Source: Sulfurimonas sp.
GTDB lineage: Bacteria > Campylobacterota > Campylobacteria > Campylobacterales > Sulfurimonadaceae
Assembly (NCBI GenBank): GCA_021107375.1
Contig: JAIOSY010000129.1
Location: 1 to 11,577, forward strand
Direction of reading: 5' to 3'
DNA: 11,577 nucleotides
Shown here one piece after another: positions 1 to 6,549 of this stretch; positions within the stretch are counted from its first letter, which is position 1; every line of letters begins with the position of its first letter. Position numbers and translations under genes: made by a program. The notes under the pieces were generated by a model. That model saw only the letters and a list, made by a program, of their open reading frames with translations, made no database searches and was not told the DNA's origin.

Positions 1-984
1 AGTAAAGTTCGTGATATTGAGTTAATAGGAACTGCTTCAAATCCTATAGATGCTTTTTCTATTTTTAAAAATGTGGGTCTTCCAGATGTTTTTATACTAG
101 ATATAGAGATGCCTAAAATGGATGGATTGGAGTTTTTACATCAAATAAATCAACAAAAGCCTATACCAGTTATAATCTGTTCAACAATGGCAGGTCGTGG
201 TAGTAGTGCTGCTATTGATGCAATGAGAATGGGTGCAGTTGATGTTGTGCATAAGCCAAATATTGAATTAGGTAAGTTTTGTGACGAACAACCAGAGTAA
301 TTTTTACAAAAGGTAAGAGCTGCCGCAATATCAAAAGTTCATTTCAATAAAACATTACCAACAAAAAATTATAAATTAGAAGTTGATGAATATGGTAAAA
401 ATTCAGCACTCCCAGCTTCAAAAAAAATAGTAGCTATTGGTGCTTCAACTGGTGGTGTTCAATCTATAGAAGAGTTTGCAAAATTTTTAAAACCAAATCA
501 TCCGGCAATAGTTATAACACAACATATGCCAGTTGGATTTACTGAGAGTTTTGCACAAAGGCTAAATACAGTTTTGCCAAACTCTAATGTTAAAGAAGCG
601 AAAGAGGGGGATAAACTTCTTCCTGGTCAAATACTAATAGCACCAGGTAATTTACATATGGAAGTTGTAAAGACAGGATTTATGTATATGATAGCTCTTA
701 AAGATTATCCAAAGGTGAGTTCTCATAAACCAAGCGTAGATGTACTTTTTGCTTCAATGGCTAAAAATGTAAAGAGTAATGGGGTGGGAATATTACTTAC
801 TGGAATGGGAGAAGATGGAGCAAAAAAACTTCTTGCAATGAAAGAGGCAGGTGCTAAAACTTATGCACAAGATGAAGCTACATCTATTGTTTATGGTATG
901 CCAAAAAAAGCTGTAGAATATGGAGCTGTTCTAAAAAATTTACCTCTTTTAGCATTTGCAGAACTTATAAATGAATTAAGATGA
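1..984 (+). pseudogene. cheB: CheB chemotaxis methylesterase, 5'-partial, interrupted by one in-frame TAA
   Basis: CheB is the cytoplasmic protein-glutamate methylesterase/deamidase that demethylates chemoreceptors during adaptation and is switched on by CheA phosphorylation. The window opens inside the receiver domain: phosphoacceptor Asp is at 100-102 (ILDIEMPKMDG) and the Lys-Pro pair is in VVHKPN. The methylesterase domain has its full triad: Ser at 445-447 in IGASTGG, His at 523-525 in TQHMP, Asp at 814-816 in GMGEDG. Both halves lie in the same frame, but TAA at 298-300 stops translation in the linker (…CDEQPE-stop-FLQKVRAAA…). No in-frame ATG, GTG or TTG occurs between 301 and 525, so a separate product from ATG 526 would lack the catalytic Ser and His. 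As read, the locus makes a receiver fragment and no active esterase. It may be a true nonsense mutation or a single-base sequencing error. The stop codon overlaps the next gene by 4 bp (ATGA), which implies translational coupling. Confidence 0.88.
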
Positions 985-2069
985 TATATTATAATATAAG
1001 ATTGATAGTTGAAGAACAGGCTGCTGAAGATAATTTACTTTTTGTATTAAATGATACAAAACATACGCATGAGTATATGGCTTTATTTCAAAAAATATTT
1101 AAAGAAGTAACGATTATATCATCTCATAGAGATGCTTATGATGAATATAAAAATAATCCTACAAAGTATGATTTAATTGTGATTCAGTTCACATCAAACT
1201 TTGAAGAAGAGAAACTTTTTGTTCAGGCTATGAGAAAACAAAATGAGTTAATTCGTATCTATGCGTTGGCGACAGATTTAAATCTTCATCACACACAACT
1301 ACATAGTTGTTTTTGTATTGATGGTTATATACCTTATCCTTTTGACAGTATTTTAGTAAATAATTTTTTATACAGACAATTATCAAAAATAACATCAAGT
1401 AAATTTTATGACAAATATATAGAAAAACTAGAGTGCGATAATCTTAATATTTTACCTACTAATGTAATTAAATCTGAAATTATAGAAGATGAGGTTGAAG
1501 TTGATGAGCAAAATTCTTTTCCAAAAAAAGAGAGACGAAGAATAGAACAACATAGGGAGGAACATATTAGATTTAATCAGTCTGATAAAATGACTGCAAG
1601 TGATTTTATGCAAACTGTTGATGATATGGCTACGGATAAGATAGAAAATTTTGTTGAAAATATTGATGAACTTATATTAGAGTTGTATGATTTTGAGGAT
1701 GCAGACCCTAAAAAATCTTTGGATACTATAGTTGAGATGCAAGTAACACTTAATAGTTTTTCTGAATTAATTTTTGTAATTGGTCCATTCTCAATAATAG
1801 CTCATTCGTTTGAGGAGTTATCAGCATTTTTAGGTTCACTTGAAGAGGATGATTTTGCTGATAAAGAGAATAAATCCCTTTTGGTAACTATGCTTGTTGG
1901 TATTATGCAAGATTTAGACTTATGGGCTAAAACTATTTTTGTTGAACAAGAAACTAATGATATTCATTATCTTGATGCCTCTTTTGCAAACAATATTTTA
2001 GAGATTGAAGTGATTTTTCAAAATCAAGAGTTAGAACATGATGATGAGGATGATTTAGAATTTTTTTAA
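981..2069 (+). CDS. Degenerate-receiver signalling protein with helical C-terminal domain
   Basis: This 362-aa protein is not assigned to a named family. Residues about 18-132 read as a CheY-like receiver fold (LLFVLNDT at the start, then a YDLIVIQF strand and GYIPYPFD near the end). The phosphoacceptor Asp is replaced by Gln69 and the usual Lys-Pro by Tyr-Pro (119-120), so it probably cannot be phosphorylated. An acidic/basic linker (about 165-200, including PKKERRR) leads to an all-helical domain at about 205-345. That domain contains AHSFEEL (His275), weakly reminiscent of an HPt helix, and DIHYLDAS (327-334). The tail is very acidic. The start at 981 overlaps the cheB stop; the Shine-Dalgarno is weak, and TTG at 1002 is an alternative start. 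Its position between cheB and a diguanylate cyclase suggests a scaffold or regulatory role in the same signalling block. The HPt reading is low confidence. Confidence 0.75.
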   Translation: MIYYNIRLIVEEQAAEDNLLFVLNDTKHTHEYMALFQKIFKEVTIISSHRDAYDEYKNNPTKYDLIVIQFTSNFEEEKLFVQAMRKQNELIRIYALATDLNLHHTQLHSCFCIDGYIPYPFDSILVNNFLYRQLSKITSSKFYDKYIEKLECDNLNILPTNVIKSEIIEDEVEVDEQNSFPKKERRRIEQHREEHIRFNQSDKMTASDFMQTVDDMATDKIENFVENIDELILELYDFEDADPKKSLDTIVEMQVTLNSFSELIFVIGPFSIIAHSFEELSAFLGSLEEDDFADKENKSLLVTMLVGIMQDLDLWAKTIFVEQETNDIHYLDASFANNILEIEVIFQNQELEHDDEDDLEFF

Positions 2070-2081
2070 GAGAGCTTAATA

Positions 2082-3332
2082 ATGAAAAATGTATTAATAG
2101 TAGATGACAGTCGCTCAATTTTATCAATTGTAACAAAAGAGATAGTACGAGTAGTGGATGCAAATATTGTAACTGCTAAATCTTTACAAGAGACACTGAA
2201 AATTATAGAAGAGATAGATTTTCATATAGCCGTAATAGATGTAAACCTTCCTGATAGTGAGCATGGTGAGGTGATAGATCTTATGCTTGAAAAAGATGTA
2301 CCTGTAGTAGTTTTAGCTGGTAGTATGGATACAAAAACTAAAAAAATTATCTTAGAGAAAAGTATCTTAGAATATGTTGTAAAAACAGATAGATCGACTA
2401 TAGTTTATACTGCTAATATTGTAAAACGGATTTTAAAAAATTATGATGAATATGTTTTATTAGTAGATGATACAAAGACTTCAAGAATGTTTTTGAGAAT
2501 GTATCTTGAAGCTTTAAAATTAAATGTTATAGAAGTGTCCAGTGCTGAAGATGCATTGGAAATAATTGATTCTAAAGAATATAAATTTTCATTAATTCTT
2601 ACTGATTATGAAATGTCTGGTATGAATGGAATGGATTTAACAGTGGCTCTTAGATGTAAATACAGCAAAGAAAATCTTTCAATAATAGCAGTTAGTGGAG
2701 CAGATAGTTCAAATATAGCAACAAGTTTTTTAAGATATGGTGCAAATGACTTTATAAAAAAACCATATACGCAAGAGGAATTAACAGCTAGAATTAATGT
2801 AAATTTAGATCTTATAAATCTTTTTAAAAAAAGTAAAGATGATGCAAATAAAGATTTTTTAACGGGGCTTTATAATCGTCGTTTTCTATTTGATAGTGGA
2901 GAAAAGATAGTTTCAAAAAATAGAAGAAAAAATAAAAATGTAGCAGTTGTTATGTTGGATATAGATTTTTTTAAAAAAATAAATGATACTTATGGGCATG
3001 ATGTTGGAGATAAAGCGATAAAACAGATTCAAGTTATTCTTCACAAAAAGCTTAGAGAATCTGATCTTGTTTGTCGAGTTGGTGGAGAAGAGTTCTGTAT
3101 GGTTTTGGAAGATGTCTCTTCATCTGATATTGAGAAAAAATTTGAAATAGTTAGGAAGTCATTTGAAGATAATATTATTGAGATTGGTAGTATTAGTTTT
3201 TCATATACAGTTTCAATAGGTATATGTTATGGTATGTTAAATTCACTCGAAGATATGATAACTGAAGCCGATAATGCTTTATATACTGCTAAGAATAGTG
3301 GAAGAAACAAGGTTATTTTAAATATAATTTAA
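2082..3332 (+). CDS. PleD-like diguanylate cyclase, REC-REC-GGDEF
   Basis: This is a 416-aa cytoplasmic response regulator predicted to condense two GTP into cyclic di-GMP. REC1 (about 1-118) has acidic pocket Asp8/Asp9, phosphoacceptor Asp53 and Lys101, but Ala79 at the usual Ser/Thr position and no Pro after Lys101. REC2 (about 122-248) is canonical: Asp129/Asp130, Asp175 in LTDYEMSGMNGMD, Ser205, and Lys227-Pro228. The GGDEF domain (about 254-416) has metal-binding Asp293 in MLDIDFFKKIND, the active-site loop as GGEEF (334-338), a variant found in active enzymes, and an RxxD inhibitory site (RESD, 325-328) five residues before it, so product feedback is expected. It lies 12 bp behind the degenerate-receiver gene with an AGAG ribosome site (2070-2073) and is probably co-transcribed with it. 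Its 3' end overlaps the convergent J-domain gene by 4 bp at TTAA. Confidence 0.93.
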   Translation: MKNVLIVDDSRSILSIVTKEIVRVVDANIVTAKSLQETLKIIEEIDFHIAVIDVNLPDSEHGEVIDLMLEKDVPVVVLAGSMDTKTKKIILEKSILEYVVKTDRSTIVYTANIVKRILKNYDEYVLLVDDTKTSRMFLRMYLEALKLNVIEVSSAEDALEIIDSKEYKFSLILTDYEMSGMNGMDLTVALRCKYSKENLSIIAVSGADSSNIATSFLRYGANDFIKKPYTQEELTARINVNLDLINLFKKSKDDANKDFLTGLYNRRFLFDSGEKIVSKNRRKNKNVAVVMLDIDFFKKINDTYGHDVGDKAIKQIQVILHKKLRESDLVCRVGGEEFCMVLEDVSSSDIEKKFEIVRKSFEDNIIEIGSISFSYTVSIGICYGMLNSLEDMITEADNALYTAKNSGRNKVILNII

Positions 3333-4114
3333 GCAACTTTGCTACTCTTAATGATACAAAAAGCATTCTGTATAGATTTAAATTTTTCTGTATAGTCTAA
3401 AATTTTTTCTTCATCTCGACTATGCACTTTATCTGGATGATACTTCCTTAAAAGATTTTTATATCTCTTCTCTATAAATTTTATATCTTCTTTTTCATCA
3501 ACATCAAGAAGTATAAGGGCATCGCTATATGGTGATGTTTTAGGTATACATTCTAAAATCTTATGCAATTTTTTACTGTCATATATATATGATATATTTT
3601 GATCGTTTAGTTTTTTTAGTTTTATTATATTTTTTATATTAGCTTTAGTATTTTCATTATTGATAAAAATATTTATAAAACTTTTAGATGAGTTTTTTAT
3701 TATTTCATCAGAAGTAATGAGTATCGATTTTAATTCAGCCATAATAGCGAAATCTATATATTCGGTAAAGTAAATATGAAGTTCTTCATCATCAATAATA
3801 TCAATTGTAATACTAATTTTTTTAGGTGTTCTATTTTTAAATTTTATTTTTATAGGTTTTTCAATTCTTTTTAGTAAAATTTCCTTCATATTAACAAAAT
3901 TATTTTTAGTTATATTTGTGTATAATGAGTACAACCATTTTATTAAAAATATCCTACTAAAATGTTCATTTTCTGTATAGTTAAGTGTAAGTGTGTCTTT
4001 GTAAATGATAGATGAAGAAAAATTTGAGTAAATAAAATTAGTTAAGTTCCTAGTGTATACTTTTGATTCGTCAATTATGATATTTGTACTATTAACACCC
4101 ATAAGAATCTGCAT
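3329..4114 (-). CDS. J-domain protein with the J domain at the C-terminus
   Basis: This is a 261-aa, lysine- and isoleucine-rich, probably cytosolic protein. Residues about 196-256 form a J domain: an acidic helix I (DALILLDVDEKED), helix II RYKNLLRKYHPDKV with the HPD motif at 226-228 that stimulates DnaK ATPase, then helix III with YTEKFKSIQNAF. There is no Gly/Phe linker, zinc-finger or DnaJ C-terminal substrate domain, so it is a class III (C-type) co-chaperone that probably directs DnaK to a specific client. Residues 1-190 match no family I recognise; they look like a mixed alpha/beta domain with hydrophobic strands (SITIDIIDDEELHIYF, 101-116). There is no signal peptide or membrane segment. 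ATG 4114 is supported by GGAGAG at 4119-4124. The gene is divergent from rpsP and convergent with the diguanylate cyclase. It is noticeably AT-richer than its neighbours. Confidence 0.85.
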   Translation of the reverse strand: MQILMGVNSTNIIIDESKVYTRNLTNFIYSNFSSSIIYKDTLTLNYTENEHFSRIFLIKWLYSLYTNITKNNFVNMKEILLKRIEKPIKIKFKNRTPKKISITIDIIDDEELHIYFTEYIDFAIMAELKSILITSDEIIKNSSKSFINIFINNENTKANIKNIIKLKKLNDQNISYIYDSKKLHKILECIPKTSPYSDALILLDVDEKEDIKFIEKRYKNLLRKYHPDKVHSRDEEKILDYTEKFKSIQNAFCIIKSSKVA

Positions 4115-4148
4115 TTATCTCTCCATAATTATAAATAAAAAGCAAAAA

Positions 4149-4178
4149 ATATTCCATGATAGATTTAAATAGGAATAT
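4149..4178. repeat. Inverted repeat in the divergent intergenic region
   Basis: ATATTCC at 4149-4155 is repeated as GGAATAT at 4172-4178, with a 16-nt spacer. It lies between the divergent J-domain gene and rpsP, 17 bp upstream of the rpsP -35 element. It could be an operator or a weak RNA hairpin. No cognate regulator is evident and a chance occurrence in AT-rich DNA is possible. Confidence 0.3.
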
Positions 4179-4195
4179 ATGATTAGTTTTTAGTC

Positions 4196-4224
4196 TTTAC
4201 ATTTTAAAAATATTTTGCTATAAT
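4196..4224 (+). promoter_or_regulatory. Sigma70 promoter of the rpsP operon
   Basis: A -35 element TTTACA (4196-4201, 5/6 to TTGACA) is followed after exactly 17 nt by a consensus -10 TATAAT (4219-4224). The -10 has an extended TG two bases upstream (4216-4217). Transcription should start near 4231, leaving a leader of about 137 nt before rpsP. The near-consensus elements fit a strongly expressed ribosomal-protein operon. Confidence 0.8.
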
Positions 4225-4230
4225 TCCGCT

Positions 4231-4367
4231 ATCGTTTTGACTTTCGAAATAATCCCTCTGTGATTGAGAGTTGTATATAACGCCAATAGGCGGTAAGAGG
4301 CACAATAAAACTAGCTTTATTTTTATTCTGCAAACATACCCCACAAATTTTAATATTAGGAAAACAA
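4231..4367 (+). promoter_or_regulatory. Structured 5' leader of the rpsP operon
   Basis: This untranslated leader is unusually long. CCTCT (4255-4259) can pair with AGAGG (4296-4300), enclosing a CGCC-AATA-GGCG hairpin (4281-4292). Alternatively CTCT (4256-4259) can pair locally with AGAG (4267-4270), which excludes the first pairing. Downstream, AATAAA (4304-4309) and TTTATT (4316-4321) form a stem followed by a U-rich run, like a weak attenuator. The rpsP ribosome site AGG is at 4358-4360. I do not recognise it as a named RNA family; a ribosomal-protein autoregulatory element or attenuator is inferred. Confidence 0.4.
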
Positions 4368-4595
4368 ATGACAGTAATTAGACTTACTCGTATGGGAAGA
4401 AAAAAACAACCATTTTATAGAATCGCGGTAACAGATAGCCGTAAGCGTAGAGATGGTGGATGGATTGAACTTATTGGTCACTATAATCCAATGGTAGCTG
4501 AGAAAACTTTAGTTGTTGATAATGAAAGATTAGATTACTGGTTAAGCGTTGGTGCTCAAATGAGTAATCGTGTTAAAAAGATAACTGGTCGTTAG
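4368..4595 (+). CDS. rpsP: 30S ribosomal protein bS16
   Basis: bS16 is a small-subunit protein that binds 16S rRNA early in assembly and stabilises the 5' domain. The 75-aa product starts [21 protein letters not shown], the hallmark bS16 N-terminus, and continues with [19 protein letters not shown], the other conserved block. The length is complete for the short Campylobacterota form (E. coli 82 aa). ATG 4368 is preceded by an AGGA-type site at about 4358-4361. It is the first gene of a tight cluster and ends two bases before khpA, so the genes are almost certainly co-transcribed from the promoter at 4196-4224. Confidence 0.98.
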   Translation: MTVIRLTRMGRKKQPFYRIAVTDSRKRRDGGWIELIGHYNPMVAEKTLVVDNERLDYWLSVGAQMSNRVKKITGR

Positions 4596-4597
4596 TT

Positions 4598-4834
4598 ATG
4601 ATTTCTGATTTTGTCGCACAATTTGCAAGACTAATAGCTTCAAATCCTGAAGATGTAAGAGTGGAAGTAAAAGAGGGCGATGAAGTAACAGAGATAGTTC
4701 TTTTTGCAAATCAAACAGACATTGGTAAGTTGATTGGTAAAGAGGGCAAGATGATTGGTGCGATAAAAACTGTCATCTCTGGTTGTAAAGCTAAAGATGG
4801 TGTGAGTTACCGTATCAATGTCGAAGCAGTTTAA
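4598..4834 (+). CDS. khpA: KhpA, KH-domain RNA-binding protein
   Basis: This is a 78-aa single-KH-domain protein, formerly annotated YlqC. The GxxG RNA-contact loop is Gly47-Lys-Glu-Gly50 within IGKLIGKEGKMIGAI, and the beta strands VRVEVKEGD and ITEIVLF-type segments flank it. KhpA-type proteins bind RNA, often as a dimer with KhpB, and affect translation, sRNA function and cell size in other bacteria. The gene sits between rpsP and rimM, its usual place in many bacteria. It begins 2 nt after the rpsP stop and its last 17 bases overlap the start of rimM, indicating translational coupling. No khpB is present here. Confidence 0.93.
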   Translation: MISDFVAQFARLIASNPEDVRVEVKEGDEVTEIVLFANQTDIGKLIGKEGKMIGAIKTVISGCKAKDGVSYRINVEAV

Positions 4835-5360
4835 AGAGCAACTCCTTCATATTGCGACTATCGGCAAAACTGTCGGTATTCATGGTGATATGAAGTTTCA
4901 TGTTAAGTGTGATTTTCCAGAGCAGTTCGTTGATGGGACTTCTTTTTTTACTAACCTAAAAAAAGAGATCACTTTAAGCAATGTTAACCTTGATAGAGGT
5001 ATTATTAAAATTGCTGGCTTTAACACAATTGAAGATGCTAAAAAGTTTACAAATGCAAAACTTTTTACAACAAGAGAGGAGACTAGAAAAAATTGTCATC
5101 TTGAAGATGGTGAGTATTTTTGGTTTGATCTTGATGATTGTGAAATTTATGAAGATGGTAAACTTTTGGGAGTTGTTAATGAAGTGGAGAGAATAGCAAT
5201 TACAAACTATCTAAATGTTATAACTGATGAAAAGTTAGTTGAATCTGGTAGTGCGAAAATGTTTTTGATTCCATTTCAAGAACCATTTCGTGTAAGCGTT
5301 GATATAGATAAAAAAATCATTACTGTTAGTGGTGGTATGGATATCTTAGAAGCTTCATAA
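4818..5360 (+). CDS. rimM: Ribosome maturation factor RimM
   Basis: RimM is a 16S rRNA processing factor that binds the 30S head and protein uS19 during assembly. The 180-aa product has an N-terminal RimM domain (about 8-88; HIATIGKTVGIHGDMKFHV carries the conserved His-Gly) and a C-terminal PRC-barrel (about 98-176) opening with EYFWFDLDDCEIY, the conserved region implicated in ribosome binding. FQEPFRVSVDIDKKIITV closes the barrel. The start overlaps khpA by 17 bp in another frame. The stop TAA at 5358-5360 abuts the trmD ATG with no gap, so translation is probably coupled through the operon. The sequence diverges from the proteobacterial consensus (HGDM for HGLRGE), but the length is complete. 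Confidence 0.95.
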   Translation: MSKQFKEQLLHIATIGKTVGIHGDMKFHVKCDFPEQFVDGTSFFTNLKKEITLSNVNLDRGIIKIAGFNTIEDAKKFTNAKLFTTREETRKNCHLEDGEYFWFDLDDCEIYEDGKLLGVVNEVERIAITNYLNVITDEKLVESGSAKMFLIPFQEPFRVSVDIDKKIITVSGGMDILEAS

Positions 5361-6056
5361 ATGAGATTCACTTTTGTAACTCTTTTTTCTAACCTTGTAG
5401 AGGGTTATTTTCAAGACTCTATTTTAAAAAGAGCCATTGATAAAGAGTTACTATCAGTTGAGTATTTAAATCCTAGAGAGTTTAGTGAAAATAAACACTC
5501 AAAGGTTGATGATACTGCTGTTGGTGGTGGAGCTGGTATGGTTATGAACCCTCAGCCTCTATATGATGCACTTGGAAGTTTAAAAAAAGATGATGAAAAT
5601 ATTCACATCATTTTTTTAACACCAGTTGCAAAACCTTTTAAACAAAATGATGCAAAGCGGTTAGCTAAAAAAGAGCATATCGCATTTGTAAGTGGAAGAT
5701 ATGAGGGTATAGATGAGAGAGTCATAGAAGAGTTCGCGGATGAAGTCTTTAGTATAGGTGATTATATATTAACTGGGGGAGAATTAGCTTCTCTTGTTAT
5801 TTGTGATGCTGTAAGTAGAAATATTGATGGTGTTTTAGGAAATAGTGAGTCTTTAAGTGTTGAAAGCTTTGAGACGCCACTTTTAGAAGCGCCATCATTC
5901 TCTAAGCCTAAAGATTATAAAAACAATATGGTTCCCTCAGAATATATAAAGGGAAATCATAGTAAAATTCGCTCAATTAAATTAGCCCTGTCTGAATGTA
6001 AAACTAAGTTTTTCAGACCAGAGCAGCTTTTAAAGCATAAAATAACAAAGCGTTAA
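5361..6056 (+). CDS. trmD: tRNA (guanine-N1)-methyltransferase TrmD
   Basis: TrmD is an essential SPOUT-family enzyme that makes m1G37 in tRNAs, preventing +1 frameshifting, with S-adenosylmethionine as donor. The 231-aa protein shows the family blocks in order: [12 protein letters not shown] start, VGGGAGMVM (54-62; usually GGGPGM), [11 protein letters not shown] (111-121) and the knot loop [13 protein letters not shown] (131-143). Arg153 corresponds to E. coli Arg154. Exactly 15 residues later, the E. coli catalytic Asp169 (DSF) is replaced by Glu168 (ESF). The C-terminal tRNA-binding part ([17 protein letters not shown]…) is present. The length is slightly shorter than E. coli (255 aa) but nothing is missing. 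It starts directly after the rimM stop; rplS follows after 13 bp. Confidence 0.97.
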   Translation: MRFTFVTLFSNLVEGYFQDSILKRAIDKELLSVEYLNPREFSENKHSKVDDTAVGGGAGMVMNPQPLYDALGSLKKDDENIHIIFLTPVAKPFKQNDAKRLAKKEHIAFVSGRYEGIDERVIEEFADEVFSIGDYILTGGELASLVICDAVSRNIDGVLGNSESLSVESFETPLLEAPSFSKPKDYKNNMVPSEYIKGNHSKIRSIKLALSECKTKFFRPEQLLKHKITKR

Positions 6057-6069
6057 CAAGGAATTTCTT

Positions 6070-6429
6070 ATGAGAAATAAGTATATTGAAAACTTTGAAA
6101 AAGCACAAGTAGCTGAGAAAACACTTCCAGACTTTCGTGCTGGTGATACTGTTCGTTTAGCAGTAACAATTCAAGAGGGTGAAAAATCTCGTATTCAGGC
6201 ATATGAAGGCGTATGTATAGCAAAAAGAGGTCAAGGTACTGGACAAACTATTACAGTTCGTAAAATTGGTGCAAACGGTGTAGGTATTGAGAGAATTTTC
6301 CCAATCTATTCTGATTCAATTGATGAGATTAAAGTAATTCGTCGCGGTCGTGTTCGTCGTGCTAAACTATTTTATCTTCGTGAACTTGCAGGTAAAAAAG
6401 CTCGTATTAAAGAACTTAGAAGAAAATAA
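6070..6429 (+). CDS. rplS: 50S ribosomal protein bL19
   Basis: bL19 is a large-subunit protein at the subunit interface that contributes to bridges with 16S rRNA. The 119-aa product is full length (E. coli 115 aa). Conserved blocks are visible: [57 protein letters not shown], then the basic C-terminal block [25 protein letters not shown]. The ribosome site AAGGA (6058-6062) precedes ATG 6070. This is the last gene of the rpsP-khpA-rimM-trmD-rplS cluster. Its final codons form the left arm of a hairpin (6409-6445) that probably ends the operon. Confidence 0.98.
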   Translation: MRNKYIENFEKAQVAEKTLPDFRAGDTVRLAVTIQEGEKSRIQAYEGVCIAKRGQGTGQTITVRKIGANGVGIERIFPIYSDSIDEIKVIRRGRVRRAKLFYLRELAGKKARIKELRRK

Positions 6430-6445
6430 TCTTCTAAGGCTCTTT
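6409..6445 (+). terminator. Hairpin overlapping the rplS stop, probable operon terminator
   Basis: CTTAGAAG (6415-6422) pairs perfectly with CTTCTAAG (6431-6438) around an 8-nt loop that contains the rplS stop codon. The stem extends below small bulges by AAAGA (6409-6413) with TCTTT (6441-6445). No long U-tract follows; the hairpin runs directly into G and a C9 run. Termination is therefore probable but not textbook; the hairpin may instead protect the mRNA 3' end. Confidence 0.55.
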
Positions 6446-6446
6446 G

Positions 6447-6455
6447 CCCCCCCCC
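6447..6455. repeat. C9 homopolymeric tract
   Basis: Nine consecutive C residues lie in an otherwise AT-rich intergenic region, just after the rplS hairpin and about 40-80 bp upstream of the M20 peptidase promoters. Long G/C homopolymers in Campylobacterota are slippage-prone and are classic contingency loci, but this one is not inside a gene or between promoter elements. Confidence 0.95.
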
Positions 6456-6492
6456 ACTAAAACAACACAAAACTTCACATAAAAAATCTTCT

Positions 6493-6543
6493 TTAACTAA
6501 AAATTACAATTTTTATATAATTTAAATTTAATATTAGTATAAT
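6493..6543 (+). promoter_or_regulatory. Promoter region of the M20 peptidase, with two -10 boxes
   Basis: Two consensus -10 boxes are present. TATAAT at 6516-6521 has TTAACT (6493-6498) exactly 17 nt upstream and would start RNA near 6528. TATAAT at 6538-6543 lies 6 nt before the ATG, so its predicted +1 is the ATG itself (6550), giving a leaderless mRNA; it lacks a clear -35. No Shine-Dalgarno sequence lies upstream of the start codon in either case. Confidence 0.6.
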
Positions 6544-6549
6544 CTTTGC

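Noticed and set aside
298..300. Programmed read-through or recoding at the cheB TAA
   Set aside because: No stimulatory structure or recoding context was recognised, and TAA is the least leaky stop. Mutation or sequence error is simpler.
526..984. Independent gene starting at ATG 526
   Set aside because: It is in frame with the upstream part and lacks the catalytic Ser and His of CheB, with no ribosome site; it is the 3' part of the interrupted cheB.
1954..2163. Minus-strand reading frame
   Set aside because: Low-complexity Leu/His-rich translation antisense to two well-supported genes; a shadow.
4128..4133. Minus-strand TATAAT as the J-domain gene promoter
   Set aside because: The predicted start would fall inside the Shine-Dalgarno at 4119-4124, and no -35 is seen, so the promoter is not convincingly located.
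4981..5196. Second plus-strand frame inside rimM
   Set aside because: Lies wholly within rimM in another frame, has Leu-rich low-complexity content and no recognisable motif.
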